Assembly (NCBI GenBank): GCA_025457665.1 | Contig: JALOTY010000025.1 | Span: forward strand, 1-44,961 | Length of the DNA stretch: 44,961 bases | Origin: Akkermansiaceae bacterium | GTDB taxonomy: Bacteria; Verrucomicrobiota; Verrucomicrobiia; Verrucomicrobiales; Akkermansiaceae | Direction: 5' to 3' | Translations under genes and position numbers: made by a program | Part shown: in pieces, positions 25,217-34,483 of the stretch | Numbering within the stretch: position 1 is the first letter of the stretch | How the letters are laid out: every line of letters starts with the position of its first letter | Notes under the pieces: generated by a model | What the model was told of the DNA's origin: nothing | Database searches by the model: none | The model's input: only the letters and a program-made list of their open reading frames with translations

Positions 25217-26197
25217 TCAGTCCATCGGGACGACCCAGATGTTGCGGAAAGCCACGGGGTTGCCGTGGTTTTGGAGGAAGATGGGTCCTTGGGGATCGAC
25301 CAAGGGCGAGGTGATCGGCGCGGAGGTGGTGAAATCCTTGTTCAATTCCAGATCCTCATGAACCACGATGCCATTGAGCTTCACCGTGATTCTCGGCCAG
25401 GCGACGCGCTTTCCATCGGCATCGAATTTTGCGGCGACGAACTCGACATCATAGGTCTGCCAGGAAAGCGGTGGAAGGCAGAGATGGAGCATCGGCTTGG
25501 AGATGGAATAGATGCCGCCGCACTCGTTGTCCCGACCTTCAAGCCCGAAGGAATCGAGGATCTGGGTTTCCCAGCGTCCGCTGTGATAGACCCCACTGTT
25601 TCCCCGGGCCTGCCCGCGGGCGTCGGGCATGTAGGGAGTGCGAAATTCCAGATGGAGCCGGTAGCTGCTGAATTTCCTTTTCGTGGTCGCGCCGCTTGCC
25701 ATCAGAAAGCCATTCTCCACTTTGCCGTTCACCCACTCGGAGGCATCGCCTCCATCGAAAAGAACCACCGCATCCTCGGGCGGCTTGGCTCCCAGACTGG
25801 GGCTGCGACGATCGATCTTTCGCAAGATCATCGGTCCTTTTCCTGACAGGGAAAGTTCGAGTTTTTTCCCTTCAAGCGTGGCCCGATGTTTCCCATCCCC
25901 GCTGCGGAAATCCACTCTTCCTTCCTTCGTCTGACCCTGCAGGAGAAGCCTTTCTCCCAGCGCCCCGGCACCCGGAAGACCGCCAGCCATGACCCAGGCA
26001 TCGAAGCGTCCCGCGCCCATCGCGATGATCTGAACTCCGGTGCCCTTGCCCGAATACTCGCCCTGGATTCCGAAATCGGGATCCTCCTTTGCAGCCTGTT
26101 CTGGATCGGTCCACACCCTGCCGGAATCCGGCTTGGCGAGGCAGGGCGAGACCATGCCGAAAAGGCTGGCGACGAGGAGCAGGGCGGCGGGTTTCAT
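25217..26197 (-). CDS. Secreted DUF1080 domain protein
   Basis: The 326-residue exported protein has a Sec signal peptide (residues about 1-21, ending SPCLA before KPDSG), a small N-terminal region that includes GIQGEYSGKGTGVQIIAMGAGRFDAWVMAGGLPGAG (about 38-75), and a C-terminal DUF1080 sandwich. The latter contains AVVLFDGGDASEW, FRTPYMPDARGQARGNSGVY, GGIYSISKP, WQTYDVEF and GPIFLQNHGNPVAFRNIWV. Similar two-part DUF1080 proteins are common in Planctomycetes and Verrucomicrobia. ATG 26197 gives a clean signal sequence. It is 28 bases downstream of a Tat-exported Gfo/Idh/MocA gene, so oxidation and cleavage of a sugar may be linked outside the cytoplasm. Confidence 0.85.
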   Translation of the reverse strand: MKPAALLLVASLFGMVSPCLAKPDSGRVWTDPEQAAKEDPDFGIQGEYSGKGTGVQIIAMGAGRFDAWVMAGGLPGAGALGERLLLQGQTKEGRVDFRSGDGKHRATLEGKKLELSLSGKGPMILRKIDRRSPSLGAKPPEDAVVLFDGGDASEWVNGKVENGFLMASGATTKRKFSSYRLHLEFRTPYMPDARGQARGNSGVYHSGRWETQILDSFGLEGRDNECGGIYSISKPMLHLCLPPLSWQTYDVEFVAAKFDADGKRVAWPRITVKLNGIVVHEDLELNKDFTTSAPITSPLVDPQGPIFLQNHGNPVAFRNIWVVPMD

Positions 26198-26225
26198 CAG
26201 CTTGAAGTCGGGTTCGGATGTTCTG

Positions 26226-27593
26226 TTAGAGAGTCTCACCGTATGCCCAGCCTTCGCGGCAGGGTTCCTTGATGAAGCGGTTGAGCTCGTCATCATCGAT
26301 GATCCGGCCCTGGGCGGCATCCCATTTCACTTCGCGTCCGGTTCGCTGGGCGATCACTCCGAGCAGGATGATTTCGGTCAATCGGGCGGACTCGCGGAAA
26401 TTCGATCCTGGTGCGGGTCCATCGCCCTTGATCGCCCGGATCCATTCACGGAAGGGCCCTCCGGCGACACGGGGCAGGCTCGGCTCCGGAGGCTTTTGCT
26501 TCCATGCCTCCCGGACATCGTCCGGGAGGATCAAGGGTGCTCCGGCATGGGTTCCACAGCCTAACAGCCCCTTGCTTCCCACCATCCAGCAGGCCCGGCC
26601 CAGGTGGGCGGCATGTTCGGCGCCAAAGGCATCGATCCGCCCGACTTTGGACCAGTCCTGCGGCCCATCGAACCAATCGAGAACCACCGGTCCGCGCCCG
26701 CCTTTGGCAGGGAAGTGAAAGCGGATGTGGCTCGATGCCGGGATCACGCCTTCCAGCGAATTCGCGCGCTGCAAGCATTCCACCCGCTCCGGCGGATCGA
26801 GATCCAGTGCCCATACCGGAGTGTCCAGCGTGTGGCAGCCGAAGTCCCCGAGCATGCCCAAACCAAAGTCATAGAAGCTCCGCCATTTTTTCGGCAGATA
26901 TCCCTCGTAAAAGGGTCTCGCCGCCGTGGGGCCCAGCCACAGATCCCAGGCAAGCCCAGCCGGAACCGGCGATGAGGGCGGGGGCATCCGGGTCGGGTTC
27001 GCAAAGTGATCGCTGCCCATGTCGGGACCGGCATTGTGGCAAAACACTTGGGCGACCTCACCGATGACACCCGCGCGAACCGCTTCCACCGACTGACGTA
27101 TCCCGTCACCCGCATGCCCTTGATTTCCCATTTGGGTCACCACCTGATAGCGATCCATGGCTTTCACCAGGGTGCGGGCCTGCCAGATGTTGTGAGTGAG
27201 CGGTTTCTGGGTGTAAACGTGGATCCCGCGTTCCATCGCCGCCAGCGTCGCCGCGAAGTGGGTGTGATCGGGCGTGGAAATGACCACGGCATCGATCTCC
27301 TTGTGCATCTTGTCGAGCATCACCCGGAAGTCCTCGAAAAAGGGCTGGGTGGCCTTCCAGTTGCGGAGGTTTTCCGCGCTGAGATTCCGATCGACATCGC
27401 AAAACGCCACCAGGTTCTCCTCCGCGCAACCTTGCTCGTAAGGCTGCCTTGCGATCCATCCTCCGGAGCCGATGAAAGCGATGTTGAGCTTGCTGTTCGC
27501 CGATTTTCCCGGCTTGCCGATCGCAAACCCGGAGAGGGCCGTTCCTCCTGCGGCGATGGCGGTGCCCTGCTTCAAAAAGTCCCTGCGTTTCAC
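26226..27593 (-). CDS. Tat-exported Gfo/Idh/MocA-family oxidoreductase
   Basis: The 455-residue protein starts with GTG at 27593 (GGAGG six bases upstream) and has a twin-arginine signal KRRDFLK (residues 2-8) followed by a hydrophobic stretch. The Rossmann dinucleotide loop is GSGGW (42-46), and the QKP motif at 129-131 with NI(W/Y)QAR is typical of exported planctomycete/verrucomicrobial Gfo/Idh/MocA proteins. C-terminal WDAAQGRIIDD and the WLGP/FYDFG region also match that subgroup. A tightly bound NAD(P) and folding before export are expected. It is co-transcribed with the secreted DUF1080 gene. It ends CTC TAA CAG (heptamer) and has an in-frame CTG-TTA-GGC at 26561-26567. Confidence 0.9.
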   Translation of the reverse strand: MKRRDFLKQGTAIAAGGTALSGFAIGKPGKSANSKLNIAFIGSGGWIARQPYEQGCAEENLVAFCDVDRNLSAENLRNWKATQPFFEDFRVMLDKMHKEIDAVVISTPDHTHFAATLAAMERGIHVYTQKPLTHNIWQARTLVKAMDRYQVVTQMGNQGHAGDGIRQSVEAVRAGVIGEVAQVFCHNAGPDMGSDHFANPTRMPPPSSPVPAGLAWDLWLGPTAARPFYEGYLPKKWRSFYDFGLGMLGDFGCHTLDTPVWALDLDPPERVECLQRANSLEGVIPASSHIRFHFPAKGGRGPVVLDWFDGPQDWSKVGRIDAFGAEHAAHLGRACWMVGSKGLLGCGTHAGAPLILPDDVREAWKQKPPEPSLPRVAGGPFREWIRAIKGDGPAPGSNFRESARLTEIILLGVIAQRTGREVKWDAAQGRIIDDDELNRFIKEPCREGWAYGETL

Positions 27594-27809
27594 TGCCCTC
27601 CATACCCCGGCCTCCGAAGATATGTTTCAATCGAATTCTTCCCGTCGGCACGTGGATGAGCCTGATAGACAAGGAAATGCTCAAATTCATCAAGCGATCC
27701 CAGAACTCGGCATCGGGGCATGGTGAGCGAAGCATGAGACAGGAAAGCAGGGCTCACCTGGGGAATTTTGATGAAATCCCCAGATCCAATGGAGATGAAG
27801 CCGCGGCTC

Positions 27810-28838
27810 TCAGGAGGCGAGCCGGAGGTTCGGATCGATGGGGGAATCCAAAGGTGAACTCTGACCACGGGCATGAGCGAGAAGGGCGGCAAAGGCGATC
27901 ATCGCGGCATTGTCAGTGCAGAGCGAAGCATCGGCGAGATGAAGAATTATCTCCCTTTCCTCACAAGCCCGCTGGAAGGCGGCGCGAAGGGCGCGGTTCA
28001 GCGAGACACCGCCGGAGAGGGCGATGGCCCGATGCCCCGACTTCTCTGCCGCTCGCAAGGTTTTGGCGAGCAGGACATCGATCACGGCCTGTTGGAAAGA
28101 AGCACAGAGGTCGGGCAGATCCTCATGCGTCGGCTGTCCCCCGGCTGGATCACGATCGCTCAAAGTATAAAGCACGGCGGTCTTGAGACCGGAGAAAGAG
28201 AAATCATATCCCGGCTCTTTCATCATGGATCGCGGGAAATCATAGGCCGCAGCATTTCCCGATTTCGCCGTCTTTTCGATCTCCGGACCACCAGGGTAGG
28301 GCAGACCGAGCATTTTCGCGACCTTGTCGAATGCCTCGCCAGCGGCGTCATCCCGCGTGCCGCCCAGTTTCAGGTAATGCCCGGCATGGGGAACATCGAG
28401 TAGCAGCGTGTGGCCTCCGGAAACGATGAGGGCGGTATGCGGTGGAACCTCGTCGTGATGCACGAAGGGCGAAAGCAAATGGCCTTCGAGGTGGTTGATG
28501 GCGAGGAATGGCTTGCGACTCGCCGCCGCAAGGGCCTTGGCGGTGGTGGCACCGATGAGCAGGGACGAAGCCAGACCGGGACCAGAGGTGGCGGCGAAGG
28601 CATCGATCTCTCCCAGTTCGACTCCTGAACGGGCCAGAGCTTGTTCGATGAGCGGGCGGAGGTGCAGGGAATGATTTCGCGAAGCCAGTTCGGGGACCAC
28701 GCCGCCGTGCACGCGGTGGAGATCGATCTGACTGGAGATCTCCGATGCCAGGATGCGTGCCGGTCCCTTGGCCTCGCGGCGCAGGATGGCGACGGCGGTC
28801 TCATCGCAGGACGATTCGATGGCGAGGACGACGGGCAT
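27810..28838 (-). CDS. tsaD: tRNA N6-adenosine threonylcarbamoyltransferase TsaD
   Basis: The 342-residue ASKHA-fold enzyme transfers threonylcarbamoyl to A37 of ANN-decoding tRNAs. Key features are LAIESSCDETAVAIL at the N-terminus, VVPELASRNH, the metal-binding pair His116 and His120 in NHLEGHL, SGGHTLLL, LGGTRDDAAGEAFDKVAK, FSFSGLKTA and LSGGVSLNRALR, and a C-terminal CTDNAAMIA. Length is standard. It is the last gene of the run from the efflux operon, 18 bases downstream of the MacB-like permease, but its role is unrelated. The downstream 216 bases (27594-27809) to the next gene hold no gene that I can support. Confidence 0.95.
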   Translation of the reverse strand: MPVVLAIESSCDETAVAILRREAKGPARILASEISSQIDLHRVHGGVVPELASRNHSLHLRPLIEQALARSGVELGEIDAFAATSGPGLASSLLIGATTAKALAAASRKPFLAINHLEGHLLSPFVHHDEVPPHTALIVSGGHTLLLDVPHAGHYLKLGGTRDDAAGEAFDKVAKMLGLPYPGGPEIEKTAKSGNAAAYDFPRSMMKEPGYDFSFSGLKTAVLYTLSDRDPAGGQPTHEDLPDLCASFQQAVIDVLLAKTLRAAEKSGHRAIALSGGVSLNRALRAAFQRACEEREIILHLADASLCTDNAAMIAFAALLAHARGQSSPLDSPIDPNLRLAS

Positions 28839-28856
28839 GATCGGGGAAATCGGGGA

Positions 28857-30065
28857 TTACTCGTGGCGCAGCGCCTCGATGGGATCAAGCTTGGCTGCCC
28901 GGCGCGCCGGCATGAAGCCGAAAAGAATCCCAATGGCAGCGGAGAAGACAAAGGCGACAAGATTGATCTTCGGATCGAAAAGGAAAGGCGCGCCCACGAC
29001 CTTGGCGAGCACGGTGCAGAGGATGTAGGCGAGGATGATGCCCGAAACGCCGCCGATGCAGGACAGCGTCACGGCTTCCACCAGAAACTGCAACAGCACC
29101 TCGCGGGCCCGCGCGCCGATGGCGAGCCGGATGCCGATTTCCCGCGTCCTCTCGGTCACGGAGACCAGCATGATATTCATGATGCCGATGCCCCCCACGA
29201 GCAGGCTCACCCCGGCCACCGCGCCTAACAGCGAAGTCATCACCTTCGTGCTCGAACTGATGACTTCGGCGAGTTGCTGGGAATCGAAGACATTGAAATT
29301 GTCATCCTCGTTCGCCGTGATGCTGCGGCGCTCGCGCATGAGCGAGCTGACATCGGCCACGATGTTCGCCCCGGGGTAGCCGTCCTCTCCGGAAATCATC
29401 ACTTGGTTGATGAATCGCCCGTCCTGCCTGCCCGTCATCCGCCGGACCAGTGCGGTGTAGGGGATGATGATATTGTCATCCAGATCATCGCCAAAACCAC
29501 CCTGGCCTTTGACCGCAGTGACACCGATGACATCCGCCGTCAGATTGCCGATGCGGATCTTCTCTCCCACGGCTTCGCGCCCTTCGCCAAAGAGTTCCTT
29601 GCGGATCGTTTCCCCGATCACACAGACCGGCGCGGCATCGTGGACTTCGTCATCGGTGAAAAACCGACCGCTCGAAAGCTCCCAGTTGGCGATGGTGAAA
29701 TAGTTCGAAGTCGTGCCCTGGATATCGGTGGAGCGGTTGTTCTCCTGATAGACCGCTTTGACATTCGTCTGCACAAAGGGAGCAAGGGCGGCGATGCCCG
29801 GCACCTGGCCGCGGACGGCATCGACATCATCCATCGTGAACTGCGGCGCTCCCCATGAGCCCCAACCCTGACCGGGGCGGAGGATGAGGAGGTTGCTGCC
29901 CATCTTGGAGATCTGTTGTTTGATCGATTCCGTGGCACCGCGACCGAGCGTGACCATGGTGACCACCGCCGCCACGCCGATGACGATCCCGATGACCGTC
30001 AGGAAAGACCTCGTCAGGTTCCGGCGGATTTCTCGAATGGCGATGAGCAGCGCGTTGAAAATCAT
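28857..30065 (-). CDS. MacB-like ABC transporter permease
   Basis: The 402-residue protein has the MacB/FtsX layout: an N-terminal membrane segment (about residues 17-40), a large periplasmic MacB-type PCD domain (about 45-270), and three C-terminal membrane segments (about 275-300, 325-350 and 365-390) with the FtsX ERTREIGIRLAIGARAREVLLQFL signature. It carries no ATPase domain, so the separate ATPase gene just upstream supplies it. With the MacA-like and TolC-like genes it forms a complete tripartite export system. Such pumps export macrolides, lipopeptides or other hydrophobic substrates. One CTG-TTA-GGC heptamer is in frame at 29225-29231. Confidence 0.92.
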   Translation of the reverse strand: MIFNALLIAIREIRRNLTRSFLTVIGIVIGVAAVVTMVTLGRGATESIKQQISKMGSNLLILRPGQGWGSWGAPQFTMDDVDAVRGQVPGIAALAPFVQTNVKAVYQENNRSTDIQGTTSNYFTIANWELSSGRFFTDDEVHDAAPVCVIGETIRKELFGEGREAVGEKIRIGNLTADVIGVTAVKGQGGFGDDLDDNIIIPYTALVRRMTGRQDGRFINQVMISGEDGYPGANIVADVSSLMRERRSITANEDDNFNVFDSQQLAEVISSSTKVMTSLLGAVAGVSLLVGGIGIMNIMLVSVTERTREIGIRLAIGARAREVLLQFLVEAVTLSCIGGVSGIILAYILCTVLAKVVGAPFLFDPKINLVAFVFSAAIGILFGFMPARRAAKLDPIEALRHE

Positions 30066-30117
30066 GGGGTGATAGGCGGAAAGGGGCGGTGACCGGAAAG
30101 ATTATCGAACAGACCTG

Positions 30118-30819
30118 TTAGAGCGGGCGATTGCGGACGTCTTGGGAGATGAGACCATCGCGGACATGGATGACGCGCTTGGCATAGGCGGCGACATCGT
30201 CTTCGTGGGTCACCATGATGACCGAGATGCCGTGTTCCCTGTTGAGGTTTTGCAGCAGCTCCATGATTTCGCGGGTGGTGGTGGAGTCGAGGTTTCCCGT
30301 CGGTTCATCGGCAAACAGCGTTTCCGGCTGGGTCACGATGGCGCGGGCGATGGCGACGCGTTGCTGCTGACCGCCGGAGAGTTCGGCCGGCGTATTGCGG
30401 GCCTTGTCGGGCAGGCCGACGGCTGCCAAGGCGGCGCGGGCGAGTTCGTGGCGTCGTTTCCGTGGATAGCCGCGATAGAGCAGGGGGAGTTCCACATTTT
30501 CCAGCGCGGAGGTCCTAGCGAGCAGATTGAATCCCTGGAAAATGAAACCCAGGGCATGCCTGCGGATCAGGGATCGCTGGTCCTTGTTGAGGGTTTCCAC
30601 CGCGATGCCCTTGAAGAGATACGAGCCGGAAGTCGGGCTATCGAGACAGCCTAACAGATTCATCAGGGTTGATTTCCCCGAACCGGATGGACCCATGACG
30701 GCGACGAAATCCCCGGTGAGGATGTTGAGATCCACCCCCTTGAGTGCCTGGAAAGCGGCCGCGCCCGAGCCGTAGGTTTTGGTCAGGCCGCGAAGCTCGA
30801 TGAGGGCGGGGATGCTCAC
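30118..30819 (-). CDS. ABC transporter ATP-binding protein (MacB/LolD type)
   Basis: The 233-residue ATPase has Walker A GPSGSGKST (residues 43-51), the signature LSGGQQQR, Walker B LFADEPTGNLD and the H-loop VTHEDDVA. LLGCLD and the overall length match the LolD/MacB-associated class. It starts with GTG, overlapping the adaptor stop by four bases (GTGA), so translation is coupled. It ends CTC TAA CAG (heptamer), 52 bases before the permease start. A second heptamer is in frame as CTG-TTA-GGC at 30651-30657. Confidence 0.95.
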   Translation of the reverse strand: MSIPALIELRGLTKTYGSGAAAFQALKGVDLNILTGDFVAVMGPSGSGKSTLMNLLGCLDSPTSGSYLFKGIAVETLNKDQRSLIRRHALGFIFQGFNLLARTSALENVELPLLYRGYPRKRRHELARAALAAVGLPDKARNTPAELSGGQQQRVAIARAIVTQPETLFADEPTGNLDSTTTREIMELLQNLNREHGISVIMVTHEDDVAAYAKRVIHVRDGLISQDVRNRPL

Positions 30820-32147
30820 GGGGTGGCAGTGGGCTTGATGCTGATGATGACGGGCGTGCCAGGCTTTAGGCTATCGCCCAGGATCTCGGTGACACGGCCA
30901 TCGGTGATGCCCGGTTTGACCTCGATTTCCACTGCTTGTCCGTCCTTCAGGGTCCAGACGCGCGGAGTGCCATCGCTGGAACCCGGCTTGCGCGGAGCCG
31001 GACCGCGCCAGCGTCGACCGCCGCCGGGAGAGAGGCTTTGGACGATGGTGCGTTTCGAGTCGTCCTCCTTGCCGATCGAAAGCGCATACTCGGGATCGAA
31101 GCGCAGGGCGGCATTCGGGACCACGAGGATGTCTTGCTTGTCCTCGATGGAGATATCGACCGTCGCCGTCATGCCGGGGCGCAGGGAGAGGTCTTCATTG
31201 AGAACGACCAATTCGGTATCGTAAGTCACCACACCGGCGGTGGTGGCCGTGGAGGTGTTAGAACCCGCCGCTGCCGCGAGTGCGGCGGAGCCGAAGGCGA
31301 CCTTGCGGACTTCGGCACTGTAGGTGCGTCCGGGCCAGGCATCGACGCTGAAGGTGGCGGGCTGCCCCGAGGCCACGCGGCCGATGTCGGCCTCGGAGAC
31401 GGCGACGACGAGTTTCATTTCCTTCAGATCTTCGGCGATGGTGAAAAGAGTGGGAGCGGTGAATGAGGCGGCCACGGTTTGGCCGACTTCGATGGTCCGT
31501 GCGAGCACGACGCCATCGACCGGCGAGCGGATCAGGGCGCGCTGGAGGTCGCTTTCGAAGGCACCGACTTCGGCCTGGGCGGCACCGACATTGGCCTCCG
31601 CACTTTCGAGGTCCGCCTGGGCGCGGGCGACGGCGGCGCGTGAGGTTTCCATGGTCGCGCGTGAGGGAGTCTTGCCATCGCTCAGGCGCAGCAACTCTTC
31701 CTGGCGGGCGAGTGATGCCTCCGTCTCCACCAGCGTGGCTTTGGCCTGACTGACGCGTGCCTTGGCGGCAAGCAGCGAGGCGCGGCTGCGCTGGGTCTGT
31801 TGTTCGAGTTTCTCGGTATCTAACAGCAGCAGCTTGTCTCCTTTTTTCACCGGGTCATTCGTATCCACATAGATTTCCTTCACGGTGCCGGAAAGCTCGC
31901 TGCCGATGACGATTTGATTCGTGGGCTCCAGATTTCCCGATGCGGTGACCACCAGGGAAATGCGCCCTTTCGTGGCTTCTTCGGTGAGAAATTCCGGAGC
32001 GGCCTCGGCATCCTTCTTGCGACCCAAGAAATACCAGAGGGTGCCGCCGACGAGGATCAGCAGGACGGACCAGACGAGGACTTTGCGGAAGGGACGGGTG
32101 GCACCACGGGAGACGATGGTGGCGAGATCGGGAGCGGATTTGGACAT
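30816..32147 (-). CDS. MacA-like periplasmic adaptor (HlyD/MFP family)
   Basis: The 443-residue protein has one N-terminal membrane anchor (about residues 21-43), a lipoyl domain beginning GNLEPTNQIVIGSELSGTV, a long helical hairpin rich in Ala, Glu and Gln (about 110-210), the second lipoyl half RSPVDGVVLARTIEVGQTV, and a beta-barrel domain with LRPGMTATVDI and NAALRFDP. That is the MacA/RND adaptor architecture that bridges the inner-membrane transporter to TolC. ATG 32147 gives the membrane anchor; the longer frame is not needed. It starts 20 bases after the TolC-like gene and overlaps the ATPase. One CTG-TTA-GAT heptamer is at 31820-31826. Confidence 0.93.
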   Translation of the reverse strand: MSKSAPDLATIVSRGATRPFRKVLVWSVLLILVGGTLWYFLGRKKDAEAAPEFLTEEATKGRISLVVTASGNLEPTNQIVIGSELSGTVKEIYVDTNDPVKKGDKLLLLDTEKLEQQTQRSRASLLAAKARVSQAKATLVETEASLARQEELLRLSDGKTPSRATMETSRAAVARAQADLESAEANVGAAQAEVGAFESDLQRALIRSPVDGVVLARTIEVGQTVAASFTAPTLFTIAEDLKEMKLVVAVSEADIGRVASGQPATFSVDAWPGRTYSAEVRKVAFGSAALAAAAGSNTSTATTAGVVTYDTELVVLNEDLSLRPGMTATVDISIEDKQDILVVPNAALRFDPEYALSIGKEDDSKRTIVQSLSPGGGRRWRGPAPRKPGSSDGTPRVWTLKDGQAVEIEVKPGITDGRVTEILGDSLKPGTPVIISIKPTATP

Positions 32148-32166
32148 GGGAAAGGAAAAGGGGAGT

Positions 32167-33564
32167 TCACGAGCCAGCCGACCAGCCTCCGCCAAGAGCC
32201 TGATAGAGGCGGATGAATGCGGTGGCGCGATCGCTGCGGGTGGCGAGAAGGTTGTCTTCCAAGGCCAGCAGGGTGCGCTGGGTTTCGAGGATGGAGAGGA
32301 AATCGATTTCACCGGCTTCGTATCGCTGCCTCGCGAGCCGGTCGGTTTCCCTCGCCAGGCGGGTGGCCTTTTCCAAGGTGGCAAGCCGCTCGCTGGATCG
32401 GCGGCAGGCGATCAGTGCGTCCTCGACCTCGGAAAGCGCGGTGAGGATGCTGGAACGGTAGTCGAGAAGAGCACGTTCGATGGCGGCATCAGAGGCCTCG
32501 ATGTTCGCCTGGATGCGTCCTGCATCGAAGATCGGTCCCGAGATGCCGCTGATGATTCCGGCGGTGAAAGTATTCGGATCAAAGAGTTTTCCGGCACTCA
32601 GGGCATTGATGCCGAGACTGCCGCTGAGATTCAGTGAAGGAAACCTTTCGGCGCGAGCCGCCCGGTTGCGCGCTGCGGCCGAGAGGACCTGCCAGGAGGC
32701 CGCGCGGACGTCGGGTCTCTGGCGCAGGGTATCGGCGGGGATGCCGATGGCGAGTTGCCGACCAGGATCGGGGAGTTTCACGGAAGTGCGACGCAGGGTG
32801 GCATCGAGCGCGCCCGGTTCGCGACCGCAGAGGCGGGCGAGCAGGTTGCGGGTTTGTTCGATGGCTTGTCGAACCTGCGGGATGGCGGCTTTGGCTTGTT
32901 CCAGGGAGGTTTCCGCCTGACCGGCTTCCAAGGCGTCCGCCTCACCGGCTTGTTTCCGCCAATCGGCGATCTGCCAGGTTTCCTGCTGCGTCGCGATGTT
33001 CCTCTGGAGCACGTCAAGCCGGGCTTCACTGGTGCGCAAGCTGGTGTAGGCGATCGCGATCTCCGCTGCGAGCGAGGCACGGACGGAATTCAGGTTTTCC
33101 TCCGCCGCCTTGGCATCGGTCGCTGCCGCCAGGGCCTGGTTGCGGTTTCGACCAAACAGATCCGCCTGCCATGAGGCATCGAGCCCGGCGGAGTAGGTGG
33201 TATCCGAGTTTCCCGCGAGTCCCTGGATCTTGGTGTAGCGAGTGTTCGAGCCTGCCGAGGCGTCGAGTGTGGGAAACAGGGCGGCCGCCGTGGCCTTGCG
33301 GTTGGCGCGTGCTTCGCGAACTCGGGCGGCGGCACTGGCGACATCCGGGCTGCTGGACAGCCCTTCGCGGATGATGCGGGTGAGGGTGGGATCTTCGAAT
33401 GAATTCCACCATCGGCCGAGATCGCGATCCGGCGAGGCGCTGCGGAAGTTTCCGGCATTTCGCCACTCGATCGGCAGGGGATCCGGGGTGGGCGCGGAGA
33501 GGGGGCCAGAGAAACAACCCGACAAAAGAAGCAGCAGGGACAGGCCGGGGAAAAGAAACTTCAT
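32167..33564 (-). CDS. TolC-like outer-membrane efflux lipoprotein (NodT family)
   Basis: The 465-residue outer-membrane factor starts with a lipoprotein signal ending LLLSGC (Cys17), like CusC/OprM/NodT proteins. The two OEP repeats are visible: PEWRN...FRS..DRDLGRWWNSFEDP..LTRIIREGL... (about residues 30-75), the helical hairpin segments with QTRNLLARL, and the second repeat with LRQRPDVRAASWQVLSAAARNRAARAERFPSLNLSGSLG. It would form the exit duct for the adaptor and MacB-like pump. The 324 bases upstream of it, to the DUF5069 gene, must contain the operon promoter. Confidence 0.93.
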   Translation of the reverse strand: MKFLFPGLSLLLLLSGCFSGPLSAPTPDPLPIEWRNAGNFRSASPDRDLGRWWNSFEDPTLTRIIREGLSSSPDVASAAARVREARANRKATAAALFPTLDASAGSNTRYTKIQGLAGNSDTTYSAGLDASWQADLFGRNRNQALAAATDAKAAEENLNSVRASLAAEIAIAYTSLRTSEARLDVLQRNIATQQETWQIADWRKQAGEADALEAGQAETSLEQAKAAIPQVRQAIEQTRNLLARLCGREPGALDATLRRTSVKLPDPGRQLAIGIPADTLRQRPDVRAASWQVLSAAARNRAARAERFPSLNLSGSLGINALSAGKLFDPNTFTAGIISGISGPIFDAGRIQANIEASDAAIERALLDYRSSILTALSEVEDALIACRRSSERLATLEKATRLARETDRLARQRYEAGEIDFLSILETQRTLLALEDNLLATRSDRATAFIRLYQALGGGWSAGS

Positions 33565-33888
33565 GGGTCAGGCGGAAAAGGGTGCGAGGTCGCTTCAAAG
33601 GAGATCGGGCGGGCCGGGGCGATCAGGCCAATTTCAAGGGAGTTCAGCCAGCGCCGATTCGGAAATCCAGCGGGGGAATTCCCGTAAGCCTGGAGTGGGA
33701 TCGGACCTCAATCACCTTGGCGGGAGGAGGGAAACCGACGGTTTATTCCCGAAAGTTTCACGCTGCCCGCGGCCCTCTTGAGAATGCTCCCTTCGGAACG
33801 AGGATCGACCTAACAAAAACCCCGCACCGGACGAAGCCGGGCGGGGCGTGGAAAGGGGGCTGTTAGAACCCGGGTAGGAGCCTGTGGG
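33565..33888. promoter_or_regulatory. Intergenic region: terminator side and promoter of the efflux operon
   Basis: No gene is seen in these 324 bases. An interrupted palindrome AAACC-GAC-GGTTT (33732-33744) is a candidate operator for the efflux operon, because tripartite pumps are often controlled by a palindrome-binding repressor. No clear -35/-10 pair was found. A CTGTTAG heptamer (33860-33866) lies between the DUF5069 stop and its terminator. Confidence 0.35.
33815..33846 (-). terminator. Rho-independent terminator of the DUF5069 gene
   Basis: On the minus strand a GC-rich hairpin (GCGGGG at 33841-33846 pairs with CCCCGC at 33820-33825, and CCGG with CCGG inside, one bulged base) is followed by TTTTT (33815-33819). 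It is 43 bases after the stop of the DUF5069 gene and reads away from it. Heptamer-like words (CCTAACA at 33809-33815, CTGTTAG at 33860-33866) lie on both sides. Confidence 0.85.
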
Positions 33889-34329
33889 TCACTTCAGCTC
33901 CTGGGCGTGGAAGGCGGCCCAGTCGTCGAGGTTGTTGAGGTTCACCGCGTCCTTGATGCTGCCATCGTCGGCGCGGCCGGCACCGGCGAGAATGGAGGCG
34001 CGGGTTTCATCGGTGTGGATGTAACCGGTGATCGCGGCATTGAGGTTCGCCACAGCGGTCGCATCCAGTGAGCCACCGGAGCGGGCGAGGATCCAGTTTT
34101 CACACTCGACGTAGCTTGGCTTGTCGTTGGCGATGAAGGCCTCGAAATCCGCCTTGGGAATGCCGAGGGCATCGAGGACCATCTGGTCGTATCCTGCGCC
34201 AATCGCCGGGTAGTCGGAATGCAGCTTGCCCGCTGCGCCCAGCGAGGCCTTGAGCCACAGGCGTGGCAGGTGGAGAACGCCGAGCGGACCGGCGACGCCG
34301 GAACTGATGAGTGGGATGATCTGGCTCAT
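33889..34329 (-). CDS. DUF5069 family protein
   Basis: The 146-residue cytoplasmic protein fits DUF5069, a family mostly from Verrucomicrobia and Planctomycetes. The diagnostic region is GVLHLPRLWLKASLGAAGKLHSDYPAIGAGYDQMVLDALGI (about residues 16-56, an LPR..K..L.AAGKL..DY...G.D pattern). Later come DDGSIKDAVNLNNLDDWAAFHAQE. No catalytic motif is known. ATG 34329 is chosen by family start. It is a single-gene unit with its own terminator. No function is established. Confidence 0.75.
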   Translation of the reverse strand: MSQIIPLISSGVAGPLGVLHLPRLWLKASLGAAGKLHSDYPAIGAGYDQMVLDALGIPKADFEAFIANDKPSYVECENWILARSGGSLDATAVANLNAAITGYIHTDETRASILAGAGRADDGSIKDAVNLNNLDDWAAFHAQELK

Positions 34330-34483
34330 GGGAGTTTCAATAGGGAGTTGGAATGAGGATGCCGACAGCCTCATGCCACCGAAATCCGCGTGCAAACTAG
34401 GCAGATCCCGGCGGGGGTCAACCGGAGATCGGTCCTGATTTTCGTCATGATTCGCAGCAGCTCCGCATCGACACCAGAGCCGC

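Noticed and set aside
31256..31262. GTGTTAG in the adaptor gene as another heptamer copy
   Set aside because: It differs at the first base and is read as GGT-TCT-AAC, so it was not counted among the exact copies.
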